Shown: positions 15,309 to 23,395, numbered from the stretch's first letter. The stretch: 64,000 nt of DNA from an uncultured Christensenella sp. (GCA_910583545.1 CAJTXM010000005.1:1-64000), one strand, 5' to 3'. The notes: generated by a model from the sequence alone, not told the origin. Made by a program: numbers and translations.

Positions 15309-16988
15309 ATGGATTACAGAAAATATATTGCAGAGAGAATATCGATAGAGGGAGTAACGGAAGAGGAAATCTATTCAGCGTTAGCTTTGCCTCCGAATCT
15401 TGAATTAGGCGATTATGCGCTGCCGTGTTTTAAGTTTGCAAAAATTTTGAGAAAAAGCCCCGTCGCTATTGCGGAGGAGCTGAAAGAGAGCTATAAAACC
15501 GACGAAGTTATCAGCGATGTCTCCGCAGTGAACGGATATCTCAATTTCAAAATAAACAAATCTGCGCTCACCTCGGCAGTGTTGAAGGAAATTTTTCAGA
15601 AGAAAAGCGCTTACGGTTCGTCTGAGGAAGGCAAGGGCAAGACGATTTGCATAGATTATTCGTCTGTCAATATCGCAAAGCCGTTTCATATCGGTCATCT
15701 GTCTACGACGGTTATCGGCGGAGCGCTGTACAAGCTGTACAAGTTTTTAGGTTATAACGTTGTCGGAATAAACCATCTGGGAGATTACGGCACACAGTTC
15801 GGTAAACTTATCTGCGCATATAAACGTTGGGGCGACAGGCAAGAGGTCGAAAAGGGCGGAATACACGCTATCAACGAATTATACGTCCGCTTTAATAATG
15901 AAGCCGACGAACAGATGGAGAGCGAGGCGCGTGAATACTTCCGCCTTATTGAGAGCGGTGATAAAGAAGCAAACGAAATTTTTGAATGGTTTAAGTCGCT
16001 TACGTTAAAATACGTTGAAAGCATTTACGATAAATTGGGCGTAAAATTCGACAGTTACGCAGGTGAGCGTTTTTATATAGATAAAATGGGACCCGTTATA
16101 GACGAACTGCGCAGAAAAAATCTTTTGGAAATAAGCGACGGAGCAAGCATAGTTAATCTTGATAAGTACAATATGCCACCGTGTCTGATACTGCGTTCCG
16201 ACGGCGCTTCGCTGTATTCGACCCGTGACTTAGCTGCGGCGTATTACAGAAAAAAGACTTATGATTTTGATAAGTGTCTGTATGTGACGGCTTATCAGCA
16301 AAACCTGCATTTCAAACAGATTTTTAAGGTTCTGGAATTGTTGGGTAACGACTGGTCAAAAGATTTAGTTCACGTGGCTTACGGAATGGTATCCTTGGAA
16401 GACGGATCTATGTCCACCCGTAAAGGCAAAGTCGTATGGCTTGAAGACGTAATCGATAAATGCGTGGAAAAAGCTTATAATATAATTTCTGATAAAAATC
16501 CCGACCTTGAAAATAAAGAGGATATCGCGGAAAAAGTGGGAATAGGCGCGGTTATTTTCGGAGCATTGTACAATAATAAAATAAAAGACATTACGTTTTC
16601 CTATGATAAGGTGCTAAGTTTCGAGGGCGAAACAAGCGTTTACGTTCAGTATACTTGCGCGAGAGCAAATTCAGTGCTTTTAAAGGCAGAAAAAATTGAG
16701 AGTATTACTGAAAACTATCTGCCTGAGGATAACGAGTTTGAAATAATAAAGACGCTTGCCGATTTTTCGAAAACTCTGAAAGAGTCTGCGGAAAAATACG
16801 AACCGTGTTATATTACGCGTTACGCGGTCGATCTTGCGCAGAAATTCAACAAATTTTATATTGAAAACAAAATTCTGACGGCGGAGGGCGATACTAAAAA
16901 ATTCCGTATTGCTTTAACAAGTGCGACTTTGCAGACATTGAAAAACGCGTTGTCGATTTTGGGCATAGGCGTGCCCGATAAAATGTAA
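15309..16988 (+). CDS. argS: Arginyl-tRNA synthetase
   Basis: 559 residues, class I synthetase. The HIGH motif is in NIAKPFHIGHLSTT (about residues 122-135), and the KMSK-equivalent in GSMSTRKGKVV (about residues 364-374). The N-terminal tRNA-binding domain (1-85) and the C-terminal DALR anticodon-binding domain are present. It charges tRNA-Arg with arginine. The ribosome binding site is AAGG 7 nt before ATG. No T-box leader is seen in the 120 bases between it and ychF. Confidence 0.96.
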   Translation: MDYRKYIAERISIEGVTEEEIYSALALPPNLELGDYALPCFKFAKILRKSPVAIAEELKESYKTDEVISDVSAVNGYLNFKINKSALTSAVLKEIFQKKSAYGSSEEGKGKTICIDYSSVNIAKPFHIGHLSTTVIGGALYKLYKFLGYNVVGINHLGDYGTQFGKLICAYKRWGDRQEVEKGGIHAINELYVRFNNEADEQMESEAREYFRLIESGDKEANEIFEWFKSLTLKYVESIYDKLGVKFDSYAGERFYIDKMGPVIDELRRKNLLEISDGASIVNLDKYNMPPCLILRSDGASLYSTRDLAAAYYRKKTYDFDKCLYVTAYQQNLHFKQIFKVLELLGNDWSKDLVHVAYGMVSLEDGSMSTRKGKVVWLEDVIDKCVEKAYNIISDKNPDLENKEDIAEKVGIGAVIFGALYNNKIKDITFSYDKVLSFEGETSVYVQYTCARANSVLLKAEKIESITENYLPEDNEFEIIKTLADFSKTLKESAEKYEPCYITRYAVDLAQKFNKFYIENKILTAEGDTKKFRIALTSATLQTLKNALSILGIGVPDKM

Positions 16989-17002
16989 AAATTTACGTCA
17001 AA

Positions 17003-17034
17003 GAATTGCCATTTTATGGCAATTATGTTATAAT
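17003..17034 (+). promoter_or_regulatory. Rubrerythrin promoter with overlapping palindrome
   Basis: The palindrome ATTGCCAT-TTT-ATGGCAAT spans about 17003-17021, and its first arm contains the -35 TTGCCA; TATAAT follows after a 17-base spacer at about 17029-17034. A repressor could bind there, or the hairpin could also serve as the argS terminator. The assignment to a specific regulator (for example PerR) is not supported by the sequence. Confidence 0.5.
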
Positions 17035-17070
17035 CTAATTACCTAATTAATTAAAAGGAGTTGAATAATT

Positions 17071-17598
17071 ATGAAGAGATGTGTTGTTTGCGGTGAAATA
17101 GTCGAAGACGGCGTAGAAGTATGCCCCGTATGCAAAGCAAAAAAATTTGAACCGATCACGGGCGAAAAAACTTTCGTTTGTGAACACGTAGTCGGCGACG
17201 GTAAGGTCGAAGATAAAGAGATTATGGAAGGCTTGCAGGCAAATTTTGCAGGCGAATGTACCGAAGTCGGAATGTATCTTGCTATGTCGAGAGTGGCAGA
17301 CAGAGAAGGATATCCCGAGATTGCCGAAGCTTTCAAGCGTTACGCTCTTGAAGAAGCAGAACATGCTGCAAAGTTCGCTGAACTTTTAGGCGACGTCGTA
17401 ACACCTTCTACTAAGAAGAACCTTGAACTTCGTGCGGCAGCCGAAGCAGGAGCTTGCGAGGGCAAGTTCGCAATAGCTAAAAAAGCTAAACAGCTCGGTT
17501 ACGATGCTATTCACGACACCGTTCACGAAATGGCTAAGGACGAAGCAAGACACGGCGCAGGCTTTGCAGGTCTTTTGAAGAGATATTTCGGCAAATAA
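17071..17598 (+). CDS. Rubrerythrin, reverse domain order
   Basis: 175 residues. The N-terminus holds a rubredoxin-like Cys4 site (CVVC at 4-7, CPVC at 18-21). Residues about 50-175 form a ferritin-like diiron domain with two ExxH-type helices (LEEAEHAAKF and AKDEARHGAGF). In most rubrerythrins the rubredoxin domain is C-terminal; the reversed order is known from clostridial revRbr proteins. It reduces peroxide with electrons from NADH-rubredoxin reductase and protects anaerobes from oxygen. Start preceded by AAGGAG. Confidence 0.92.
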   Translation: MKRCVVCGEIVEDGVEVCPVCKAKKFEPITGEKTFVCEHVVGDGKVEDKEIMEGLQANFAGECTEVGMYLAMSRVADREGYPEIAEAFKRYALEEAEHAAKFAELLGDVVTPSTKKNLELRAAAEAGACEGKFAIAKKAKQLGYDAIHDTVHEMAKDEARHGAGFAGLLKRYFGK

Positions 17599-17610
17599 AT
17601 TGATTGAACG

Positions 17611-17645
17611 TAAAAAGAGCAGACAAATATGTCTGCTCTTTTAGT
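17611..17645 (+). terminator. Rubrerythrin terminator
   Basis: AAAGAGCAGAC (17614-17624) pairs with GTCTGCTCTTT (17631-17641), followed by T-rich sequence. Confidence 0.85.
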
Positions 17646-17673
17646 TTACGCTAAAAATGTGTATTTGTCATTA

Positions 17674-17705
17674 GTCAAGACTTTTGACCTGAAAATTATT
17701 ACAAT
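17674..17705 (+). promoter_or_regulatory. XRE promoter with palindromic operator
   Basis: GTCAA (17674-17678) and TTGAC (17684-17688) form a palindrome where the -35 should be. TACAAT (17700-17705) lies exactly 6 bases before ATG 17712 and no ribosome binding site is present. The palindrome is a natural binding site for the regulator encoded right after it. Confidence 0.5.
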
Positions 17706-17711
17706 TTTTAT

Positions 17712-17909
17712 ATGCCGTATATTGAAATAATCAGACAAATTATGCTTGACAAAAATTTAAGTCAGCAAAAATTAGCAGATGAATTAGGGGTGAACCAAAC
17801 AACAGTAAGTCAATGGTTGCTAGGTAAAAAAAAGCCAGGATATGACAGTATTTTGTTGATTTATAAAAAGTTTGACATTGAACCGAATATTTTGTTTGGA
17901 ATTGATTAA
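17712..17909 (+). CDS. Small XRE-family DNA-binding protein
   Basis: 65 residues, made up almost entirely of one Cro/CI-type helix-turn-helix domain (LSQQKLADELGVNQTTVSQW, about residues 16-35). It has no extra domain, like many phage-type or toxin-linked repressors. It lies directly upstream of a Cys/Asn-rich protein gene on the same strand with a gap of 96 bases, so control of that gene is possible but not shown. Confidence 0.85.
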   Translation: MPYIEIIRQIMLDKNLSQQKLADELGVNQTTVSQWLLGKKKPGYDSILLIYKKFDIEPNILFGID

Positions 17910-18005
17910 AACACGGTCGCAAATCGACTGTGTTTTTCATATAATGAATTAAGGGCAAGAGGGAAAACTTTTGCTTAATTTTAACTGTAAGAGGAAGAAT
18001 TACTT

Positions 18006-18278
18006 ATGTGTAATAATTGTAATAACAGATGTAACAATTGCAACAGGTGCAATCAGTGCCATAGATGTAACAGATGCAATCAGTGCTGTTTTTGCGGACT
18101 TTTAAATCTTTTCCGCAACTGCGGATGTAACAGACGATGGGATAACTGTTGGAACAACTACAATACCTGGCGCAATAACTGTTATCAGTATGACGAATAT
18201 TATGCTGAACAGTACGGTCTGAATAGCGGCAGAGATGGCGGCTGCGGTTGTCACAGATGGCATAATAACTGCGATTAA
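18006..18278 (+). CDS. Cys/Asn-rich protein with CxxC repeats
   Basis: A 90-residue protein with 18 Cys and 22 Asn. Residues 2-30 carry a run of Cys every third residue (C2, C5, C9, C12, C15, C18, C21, C24, C27, C28, C30), interspersed with Asn, Arg and Gln. The rest holds further CxC pairs and Tyr/Trp-rich segments. Ribosome binding site AGAGGAAG lies 8 nt before ATG, and a strong terminator follows. This composition fits metal chelation, a disulfide-rich surface or a spore-coat-like layer protein. No homologous family is recognised. Confidence 0.75.
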   Translation: MCNNCNNRCNNCNRCNQCHRCNRCNQCCFCGLLNLFRNCGCNRRWDNCWNNYNTWRNNCYQYDEYYAEQYGLNSGRDGGCGCHRWHNNCD

Positions 18279-18283
18279 TTAAA

Positions 18284-18319
18284 TAGTGGGGTAACTGTAA
18301 GTTACCCCTTATTTTTTTA
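18284..18319 (+). terminator. Terminator after the Cys-rich gene
   Basis: GGGGTAAC (18288-18295) pairs with GTTACCCC (18301-18308), followed by TTATTTTTTT. Confidence 0.85.
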
Positions 18320-18341
18320 GAAAATTGCAGAAAATATATTT

Positions 18342-19115
18342 ATGAACAAAATCATAGACATGTATAAATATTTTTCCGACAAACGGTTTTCGACAATAGC
18401 GGGCACGCTGGTATATTTTCTTTTGATGAGCATTGCGCCGTTTACTCTTTGGCTGACGCTGGTTTTCGGAAACGTCGATATCGAAAAGTTTCTGTCGCAC
18501 GAACTTTTTGACGCAGTAAGCCCGTTTTTAAGATATTTAAAATCTTCGGCCGAAAGTGCGGCGAGCGGAGCGGGAATAATTTTTCTTGCTACAACTTTAT
18601 ATTCGTCGACCAATTTCTTTTATCATCTGCGCAGAAGCGGAGAAATTATTTATGACAGTCCGCGAATAAAAGGGGGCGTAAGGCTCAGGCTTGCATCGCT
18701 GTTTTTAATACTTACGACCTTTTTACTCGTTGGAGTTATAGTGGCAGTGTCCGTGACAGGAAATTGGCTTCTTGAAAAAATATTACCGTTTTATTTGGCG
18801 GATATCATAACGTATTTTACAATTACCGTCGTGGCGTTTACCGCGGCGATTATTTTGAACATTTTCGCATGTCCCTATAAATTAAAAGTTCAGGACGTTG
18901 TTCCGGGCAGTCTTCTGACAACGGCGCTTTGGCTTTTTTGTATCGGCGGATTTAATATTTATACGGTTTTTGCAAATCCCGAAAAACTGTACGGAAAAAT
19001 TGCCGCTTTAATAATATTTTTGTTATGGTGCTATATAATGATGAGCAGTTTCGTAATAGGGGTAATTTATAACGGAATTTTCAAACGCAAAAAGATTTTT
19101 AAAACTTTTCTATAA
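18342..19115 (+). CDS. YihY/BrkB family membrane protein
   Basis: 257 residues with about six membrane helices. Signature regions: the N-terminal GTLVYFLLMSIAPF, the middle SSTNFFYHLRR and a late FGxxAA-like helix (LYGKIAALIIFLLW). The family was once called ribonuclease BN, but that role is no longer assigned to it; members are integral membrane proteins of unknown transport function. The ribosome binding site is weak. Confidence 0.85.
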   Translation: MNKIIDMYKYFSDKRFSTIAGTLVYFLLMSIAPFTLWLTLVFGNVDIEKFLSHELFDAVSPFLRYLKSSAESAASGAGIIFLATTLYSSTNFFYHLRRSGEIIYDSPRIKGGVRLRLASLFLILTTFLLVGVIVAVSVTGNWLLEKILPFYLADIITYFTITVVAFTAAIILNIFACPYKLKVQDVVPGSLLTTALWLFCIGGFNIYTVFANPEKLYGKIAALIIFLLWCYIMMSSFVIGVIYNGIFKRKKIFKTFL

Positions 19116-19170
19116 AAAAAACAGCGGTATATGAAGTGAACCCCAAAGTTTGGACAAAAAAATAAATAAA

Positions 19171-20010
19171 TTAGAATTGTGAATGAGTTCTGTATTGCAC
19201 GGGACTCATTCCTTTTAGTTTGAGAGAAATTCTCTCGTTGTTGTAGTAGTAAATATAATCGTGAAGTTTAGTTATAAAGTCATCCACTGAGCTAAACTTT
19301 TCACCGTAAAACATTTCAACTTTCAATCTTCCGAAGAAGTTTTCCATTGCGCTATTATCTAAACAATTCCCTTTCCGAGACATACTTTGCGTTATGTTAT
19401 GGACTGCAAGTAAATGCTGGTATTCTTTCATCTGGTATTGCCAGCCTTGGTCTGAGTGAAGAATTGGAGTCGCTTCTTGTGGCATTTTAGCAAATAATCC
19501 ACTTAACATTTCTCGTGTTTGCCAAAAGTTTGGGTTTTTAGATATAGAATAACTTATTATCTCTCGGTTATATAAGTCCATTATTGGAGAGAGATAGACT
19601 TTTTCATTGCATACTAAAAACTCCGTTACGTCGGTAGTTATTTTCTCATAAGGCTTTGTTGCATTGAAATCTCTTCTTAATATATTAGGTGCAATGTTAC
19701 CAACTTCACCTTTATATGACTTATACTTGCTTTTACGATGTTTACCCTTTAAATTAAGGCTTTTCATTAGTTTTAATACCGTTTTATGGTTTATAACTAT
19801 GCCTTTTTGCCGAAGTAATGCCGTTATCCGTCTATATCCATAACGTTGTTTATTTAGCTCAAACAAGTTAAGTATTTCTTGTATTTCTTGTTTTTCTAAT
19901 TTATACTTACCTTCGCCTTTATGATGACGGTAATAGTAATAAGTACTACGTGGCAGTTTAGATAATTTGAGTAATTCTTTGAGCGGATATTTCTGCCTTA
20001 GTTCAGACAC
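19171..20010 (-). CDS. IS3-family transposase OrfB (integrase core)
   Basis: 279 residues. A helix-turn-helix region (RQKGIVINHKTVLKLMKSL), then the rve DDE core: TDVTEFLV with the first Asp, LHSDQGWQYQ with the second, and the glutamate in ENFFGRLKVEMF. The frame starts at GTG 20010 but is open upstream of it and overlaps orfA. An A5G run (CAAAAAG) just before the orfA stop would allow a -1 frameshift that produces OrfAB, the active transposase in this family. Confidence 0.92.
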   Translation of the reverse strand: MSELRQKYPLKELLKLSKLPRSTYYYYRHHKGEGKYKLEKQEIQEILNLFELNKQRYGYRRITALLRQKGIVINHKTVLKLMKSLNLKGKHRKSKYKSYKGEVGNIAPNILRRDFNATKPYEKITTDVTEFLVCNEKVYLSPIMDLYNREIISYSISKNPNFWQTREMLSGLFAKMPQEATPILHSDQGWQYQMKEYQHLLAVHNITQSMSRKGNCLDNSAMENFFGRLKVEMFYGEKFSSVDDFITKLHDYIYYYNNERISLKLKGMSPVQYRTHSQF

Positions 20011-20012
20011 AA

Positions 20013-20390
20013 TTATTGCTTTTTGTTTTTCTCTTGCTCTTCTTTCCGAACTAAGGCATCCAATTTTTTTAAGTATTCTATCTCCATTCTAAGTCGTTGG
20101 TTTTCCGCTATTAAATCTTCTTCAACGCTTTTACTTAACGGTTTCTTTGGTCTGCCTGTACTTTTTCTCCCGCGACGTTCTGTCATAAATCCAACTTCAC
20201 CTTCTTCCAAATATATGCGTTCCCACTTAATTACGCGATTTACATACTTCGAAGTTTCTCTTTCTGTTTTTAATCCCCAATACTTTCGCGTAACTTCTCT
20301 ATAACCTAAATGGTTTTCTCGCATATCCATTATAACAGCTATCTTGAATTCTGGCGAATACTTTTTGTTTTTTCTTCCTTTTTCTTTCAT
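20013..20390 (-). CDS. IS3-family transposase OrfA
   Basis: 125 residues from ATG 20390, with GGAGGTG 9 nt upstream. The N-terminus has the family helix-turn-helix (YSPEFKIAVIMDMRENHLG), and residues about 90-115 form a leucine-zipper-like coiled coil (ENQRLRMEIEYLKKL) that OrfA uses to dimerise. A longer start at TTG 20408 is possible but lies inside the ribosome binding site. Confidence 0.9.
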   Translation of the reverse strand: MKEKGRKNKKYSPEFKIAVIMDMRENHLGYREVTRKYWGLKTERETSKYVNRVIKWERIYLEEGEVGFMTERRGRKSTGRPKKPLSKSVEEDLIAENQRLRMEIEYLKKLDALVRKEEQEKNKKQ

Positions 20391-20455
20391 AAAAATATGC
20401 ACCTCCAAAAGTGTCTAACTTTTGGGGTGCATATCACAAACCGCTGTTTTTAATT

Positions 20456-21328
20456 TCAATATTTAATCATACAGGCAGCTGCGATAGCTCCCGGTCCGAT
20501 ATGGCAGGATACGCTGAGTGAAAGAGGGTCAGTTATAGCCACTTCTATATCAGGGAAAGCAGATTTTAATTCGCTTTCAAATTTTTCTGCTTCTTCGAAG
20601 TTCTGAGTATGTGCAACGGCTATCAGCATTTTTCCTGCTTTACGTTCCTCACTGAATCGTACTTCAAGGTCGTTTTTCAAGGCGTTGATAATGGTAATCT
20701 TTGCGTCGGTAAGCTTTCTTACCTTTGCATATTGATCAAGCTTGAAGCCCTGAATCTGCAACACGGGTTTAATTTTCAAAAGAGTGCCTATCGCGGCAAC
20801 GGCAGGAGTGAGCCTTCCGCCTTTTTTAAGATACTTAAGCGTATCAACCATAATATAGATACTTGCTTTAAGCTTATCTTCAATAAGTCGATCTGCTATC
20901 TCTTTTCCCGTTTTTCCTTCTTTCGCCATATTAATGGCGTCGAATACGCTCTGTTTTTGCGTGATGGAAATTCTCTGATTGTCAACAACGAAAACTTTAC
21001 CGTTAAATCTTTCGTCTGTTTCAACAAAATGTTGAAGAGTGTGGCAGGTTTCCGAAAGTCCGCTTGACATAGGTATATAAACTATCTCGTCGTATTCCTT
21101 CAATGCCTGCAACCAGATATTGGCAACTTCTTCGGGGTTGGGCTGAGATGTTGAAACAGAAGCGTTTTCTTTCAGTTTTTCATAAAAACCGTCCTGTGTA
21201 AGCGTAATATCTTCGTAAAAAATGTCGCCGTCGATAAGAACCGGCATAGGCACAACGTAAATGCCTATTTGTTTAGCTTCTTCCTGCGTAATACCGCTGT
21301 TACTGTCTGTTATTATAGCTGTTTTCAT
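20456..21328 (-). CDS. DegV family fatty-acid-binding protein
   Basis: 290 residues. Family signatures: N-terminal ITDSNSGITQEEAKQIGIYVVPMPV, the SxTSQP motif (VSTSQPNPEE), SSGLSETCH and the C-terminal HIGPGAIAAA. DegV/FakB proteins bind a fatty acid and present it to the kinase FakA. It follows 30 nt after a paralogue with the same length, so the two probably arose by tandem duplication. No fakA is in the window. Confidence 0.9.
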   Translation of the reverse strand: MKTAIITDSNSGITQEEAKQIGIYVVPMPVLIDGDIFYEDITLTQDGFYEKLKENASVSTSQPNPEEVANIWLQALKEYDEIVYIPMSSGLSETCHTLQHFVETDERFNGKVFVVDNQRISITQKQSVFDAINMAKEGKTGKEIADRLIEDKLKASIYIMVDTLKYLKKGGRLTPAVAAIGTLLKIKPVLQIQGFKLDQYAKVRKLTDAKITIINALKNDLEVRFSEERKAGKMLIAVAHTQNFEEAEKFESELKSAFPDIEVAITDPLSLSVSCHIGPGAIAAACMIKY

Positions 21329-21358
21329 AAAAAAGTCATCCTTAGATAAATAATTTAC

Positions 21359-22231
21359 TTAATATCTGATTGAGCAAGCAAGTGCAAGCGCACCCGGTCC
21401 GATATGGCATGAAACACTGAGAGAGAGGGAGTCCACAAAAGTGAGTTCAACGTCGGGGAAAGCTTCTTCAATTTCAGTTTTGAATTTCAAAGCCGCGTCA
21501 AGATTTTTTGTGTGAGCGATTTGAAGCGTCATTTGACCTTTTTTAAGTTCGTCGGCGAATTTTGTTTCAAGGTCTTTTTTCATTGCTCCGACCATAGCCG
21601 CTTTTGCGTCCGACATCTTTCTGGCTTTTGTAAACTGGTCGAACTTTTCACCGTGATTCTGGAGCACGGGTTTGATTTTCAGAAGATTGCCGACAAAAGC
21701 AACGGCAGGATTAAGTCTTCCGCCTTTTTTGAGGTATGTAAGGGTATTGACCGTAATATAAATACTCGACTTCATTGCAGTTTCAGTCAGCCAATCGGCA
21801 ATTTCCTTAGCGGTTTTGCCGTCTTTTGCCATATTCAAAGCGTCAAGAAGGCTCTGCTTTTGGGTAACCGAAACACGGTGATTGTCGATCGCAAATACTT
21901 TCCCCTTATATCTGTCAATAGTCTGAGTCAGCTGATAAGCTGTGTCATATGCTGCGGCAAGTCCGCTTGAAATGGGAATATATACAATTTCGTCATATTC
22001 TTCAAGCAGTTTGTCCCAGTATTCCTGCAAGGAATCGGGGCTCGGCTGAGAGGTGGAGATTTGTGAATTACCCGTCAGTTTTTCGTAGAAAAAATCTTGT
22101 GTGAGGGAAATATCTTCCAGATAAATTTCTCCGTCTATAATAACGGGGGTGGGAATTATAGTTATTCCGAGTTTTTCGGCTTCAGCGTGTGTAAAACCGC
22201 TGTTGCCGTCAGTAGAAATTGCTATTTTCAT
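21359..22231 (-). CDS. DegV family fatty-acid-binding protein, paralogue
   Basis: 290 residues, about the same length and layout as the neighbouring DegV gene (ISTSQPSPDS, ISSGLAAAYD, HIGPGALALA). The loop between residues 200 and 240 differs, which might reflect a different fatty-acid preference. Ribosome binding site CAGGAGC lies just before ATG 22231. It is the upstream gene of the pair. Confidence 0.9.
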   Translation of the reverse strand: MKIAISTDGNSGFTHAEAEKLGITIIPTPVIIDGEIYLEDISLTQDFFYEKLTGNSQISTSQPSPDSLQEYWDKLLEEYDEIVYIPISSGLAAAYDTAYQLTQTIDRYKGKVFAIDNHRVSVTQKQSLLDALNMAKDGKTAKEIADWLTETAMKSSIYITVNTLTYLKKGGRLNPAVAFVGNLLKIKPVLQNHGEKFDQFTKARKMSDAKAAMVGAMKKDLETKFADELKKGQMTLQIAHTKNLDAALKFKTEIEEAFPDVELTFVDSLSLSVSCHIGPGALALACSIRY

Positions 22232-22446
22232 AAGTGCTCCTGAAATTATTGCAAATATTATATCAATTTTTCGCTAATTAGTCAACACTTTGTATTAGCT
22301 TTGTCGAAAAATATGGTTAGAGAACTGTGTTTATAAACTTTTTGATGGTATGATAAGTAAGTTAAATTTAATAATGGAATTTAAGTCAAAATTGCTTGAT
22401 TTTTTTCGGTTTATTTTATATTATAGTTATGTTATATATTAATAAT

Positions 22447-22497
22447 GCAGAGATGGCGGAGTGGTAAGCACAAAGTGCTTCGTTACGGCGAACGCTG
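22447..22497 (+). pseudogene. 5' fragment of a tRNA-Ser gene
   Basis: Bases 22447-22465 are identical to the first 19 bases of tRNA-Ser(CGA) at 22535. After that the sequence diverges and no anticodon or acceptor 3' strand follows. It is a broken tRNA copy. Confidence 0.7.
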
Positions 22498-22534
22498 CGC
22501 GTTCAACCACTCTTAAATATAGCTGAATAGACTT

Positions 22535-22624
22535 GCAGAGATGGCGGAGTGGTCGAACGCGCACGACTCGAAATCGTGTTACGTAGGAATACGTACGGGG
22601 GTTCAAATCCCTCTCTCTGCGCCA
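22535..22624 (+). tRNA. tRNA-Ser(CGA)
   Basis: Acceptor GCAGAGA pairs with TCTCTGC, discriminator G and encoded CCA (22622-22624). Anticodon stem CACGA/TCGTG with loop CTCGAAA gives anticodon CGA. The long variable arm (about 18 nt) is typical of tRNA-Ser. Confidence 0.95.
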
Positions 22625-22665
22625 TAGCCCGTCTGTTGACTTTTGTCGGCGGACGGGCTATTTTA
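22625..22665 (+). terminator. tRNA-Ser terminator
   Basis: TAGCCCGTC (22625-22633) pairs with GACGGGCTA (22652-22660), followed by TTTT. Confidence 0.85.
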
Positions 22666-22765
22666 TGCGTAAGTTCAGAGGGTTTGAGGGGAGGGAAGTC
22701 TGTGTGTCTATCGCAGACTTGACAGCAATTGAATTTGCTGTCAACCGTGCGCGCCGCACAAGGCG

Positions 22766-22786
22766 CAAATCCCTCTCTCTGCGCCA
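22766..22786 (+). pseudogene. 3' fragment of a tRNA-Ser gene
   Basis: These 21 bases are identical to the last 21 bases of tRNA-Ser(CGA), including CCA (22604-22624). No full cloverleaf lies upstream. It may be a relic attachment site from an excised or decayed element, or part of a decayed tRNA copy. Confidence 0.75.
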
Positions 22787-22790
22787 GGCG

Positions 22791-22825
22791 CCCCTCTAAC
22801 GTAAAAGCGTCAGAGGGGTGTTTTA
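22791..22825 (+). terminator. Terminator after the tRNA 3' fragment
   Basis: CCCCTCT (22791-22797) pairs with AGAGGGG (22812-22818), followed by TGTTTT. Confidence 0.7.
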
Positions 22826-22840
22826 AATTTGCCGTATTTT

Positions 22841-23389
22841 TTATATGCTGTGTTTTGCAAGTTCTGTATATTTTTTTACAAATTCCGTTTTGGCATTAGT
22901 GTAAGCGTCGCGGTTGTGTTCATATTTTTTCCAAAGCTTTAATTTCAACTTTTCGTACTCTTTTGCGATATCTTGGTGCGCGTTAAGGTAATCTCGGAAA
23001 TAAATTTCATTTATATCGTCTTTAAGTCTTAAGTGAAGATGAAAAACTTTTTCTGCGAATCCGTCTTCGGTATATCCTTTATTCAATGAAATTCTGTTTT
23101 CATTCGACGACATAATAATATATCCGTTTTTCTGTAAAATTTCAGCAATCTGTCTGATTTCGCTTTGCATATCTACAGAAATGAGTATATCTACGATAGG
23201 TTTTGCAAAAATTCCTTTTATTGCCGTACTGCCTATGTGATGAAACCGAATATCGTATGGCAATAATGATTGCAGAATTTTTACTTCTTCGTTATACCAA
23301 GCTTCCCAGTGATCTTTATGCGCGGTGAGGTAGATGGGGAACAGCTGCCACAGTTCTTCCGGCGTCATTTTCGATAATGCTTTTTTCAT
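22841..23389 (-). CDS. GrpB family protein (nucleotidyltransferase fold)
   Basis: 182 residues. HHIGSTAIKGIFAKPIVDILI (about residues 50-70) carries the GS and DxD-like features of the UPF0157/GrpB nucleotidyltransferase fold; FHLHLRL and RDYLNAHQDIAKEYEKLKLKL are the other family blocks. The activity of the family is not firmly known. The promoter is TTTACA-17-TATAAT (23424-23396) with 6 bases to the ATG, so the mRNA is probably leaderless. Confidence 0.88.
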   Translation of the reverse strand: MKKALSKMTPEELWQLFPIYLTAHKDHWEAWYNEEVKILQSLLPYDIRFHHIGSTAIKGIFAKPIVDILISVDMQSEIRQIAEILQKNGYIIMSSNENRISLNKGYTEDGFAEKVFHLHLRLKDDINEIYFRDYLNAHQDIAKEYEKLKLKLWKKYEHNRDAYTNAKTEFVKKYTELAKHSI

Positions 23390-23395
23390 AATTTG

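Larger units (their letters stand above)
19132..20436 (-). mobile_element. IS3-family insertion sequence (IS150-like group)
   Basis: About 1305 bp. The two ends are imperfect inverted repeats: TGAAGTGAACCCCAAAG on the left and TGATATGCACCCCAAAAG as the reverse complement of the right. It encodes orfA and orfB on the minus strand. No target-site duplication can be read beside the ends (ATA versus CAA). Both genes look intact, so the element may be active. Confidence 0.85.
19117..20451. terminator. Terminator split by the insertion sequence
   Basis: AAAAACAGCGGT (19117-19128) and ACCGCTGTTTTT (20440-20451) are exact complements, separated by the whole insertion sequence. Joined, they would form a 12-bp terminator between convergent neighbours. 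Confidence 0.7.

Noticed and set aside
18006..18110. Short tandem repeats as a CRISPR-like array
   Set aside because: The period is about 9 bases within a coding frame; there are no spacers of 25-40 bases. No CRISPR array is seen anywhere in the window.
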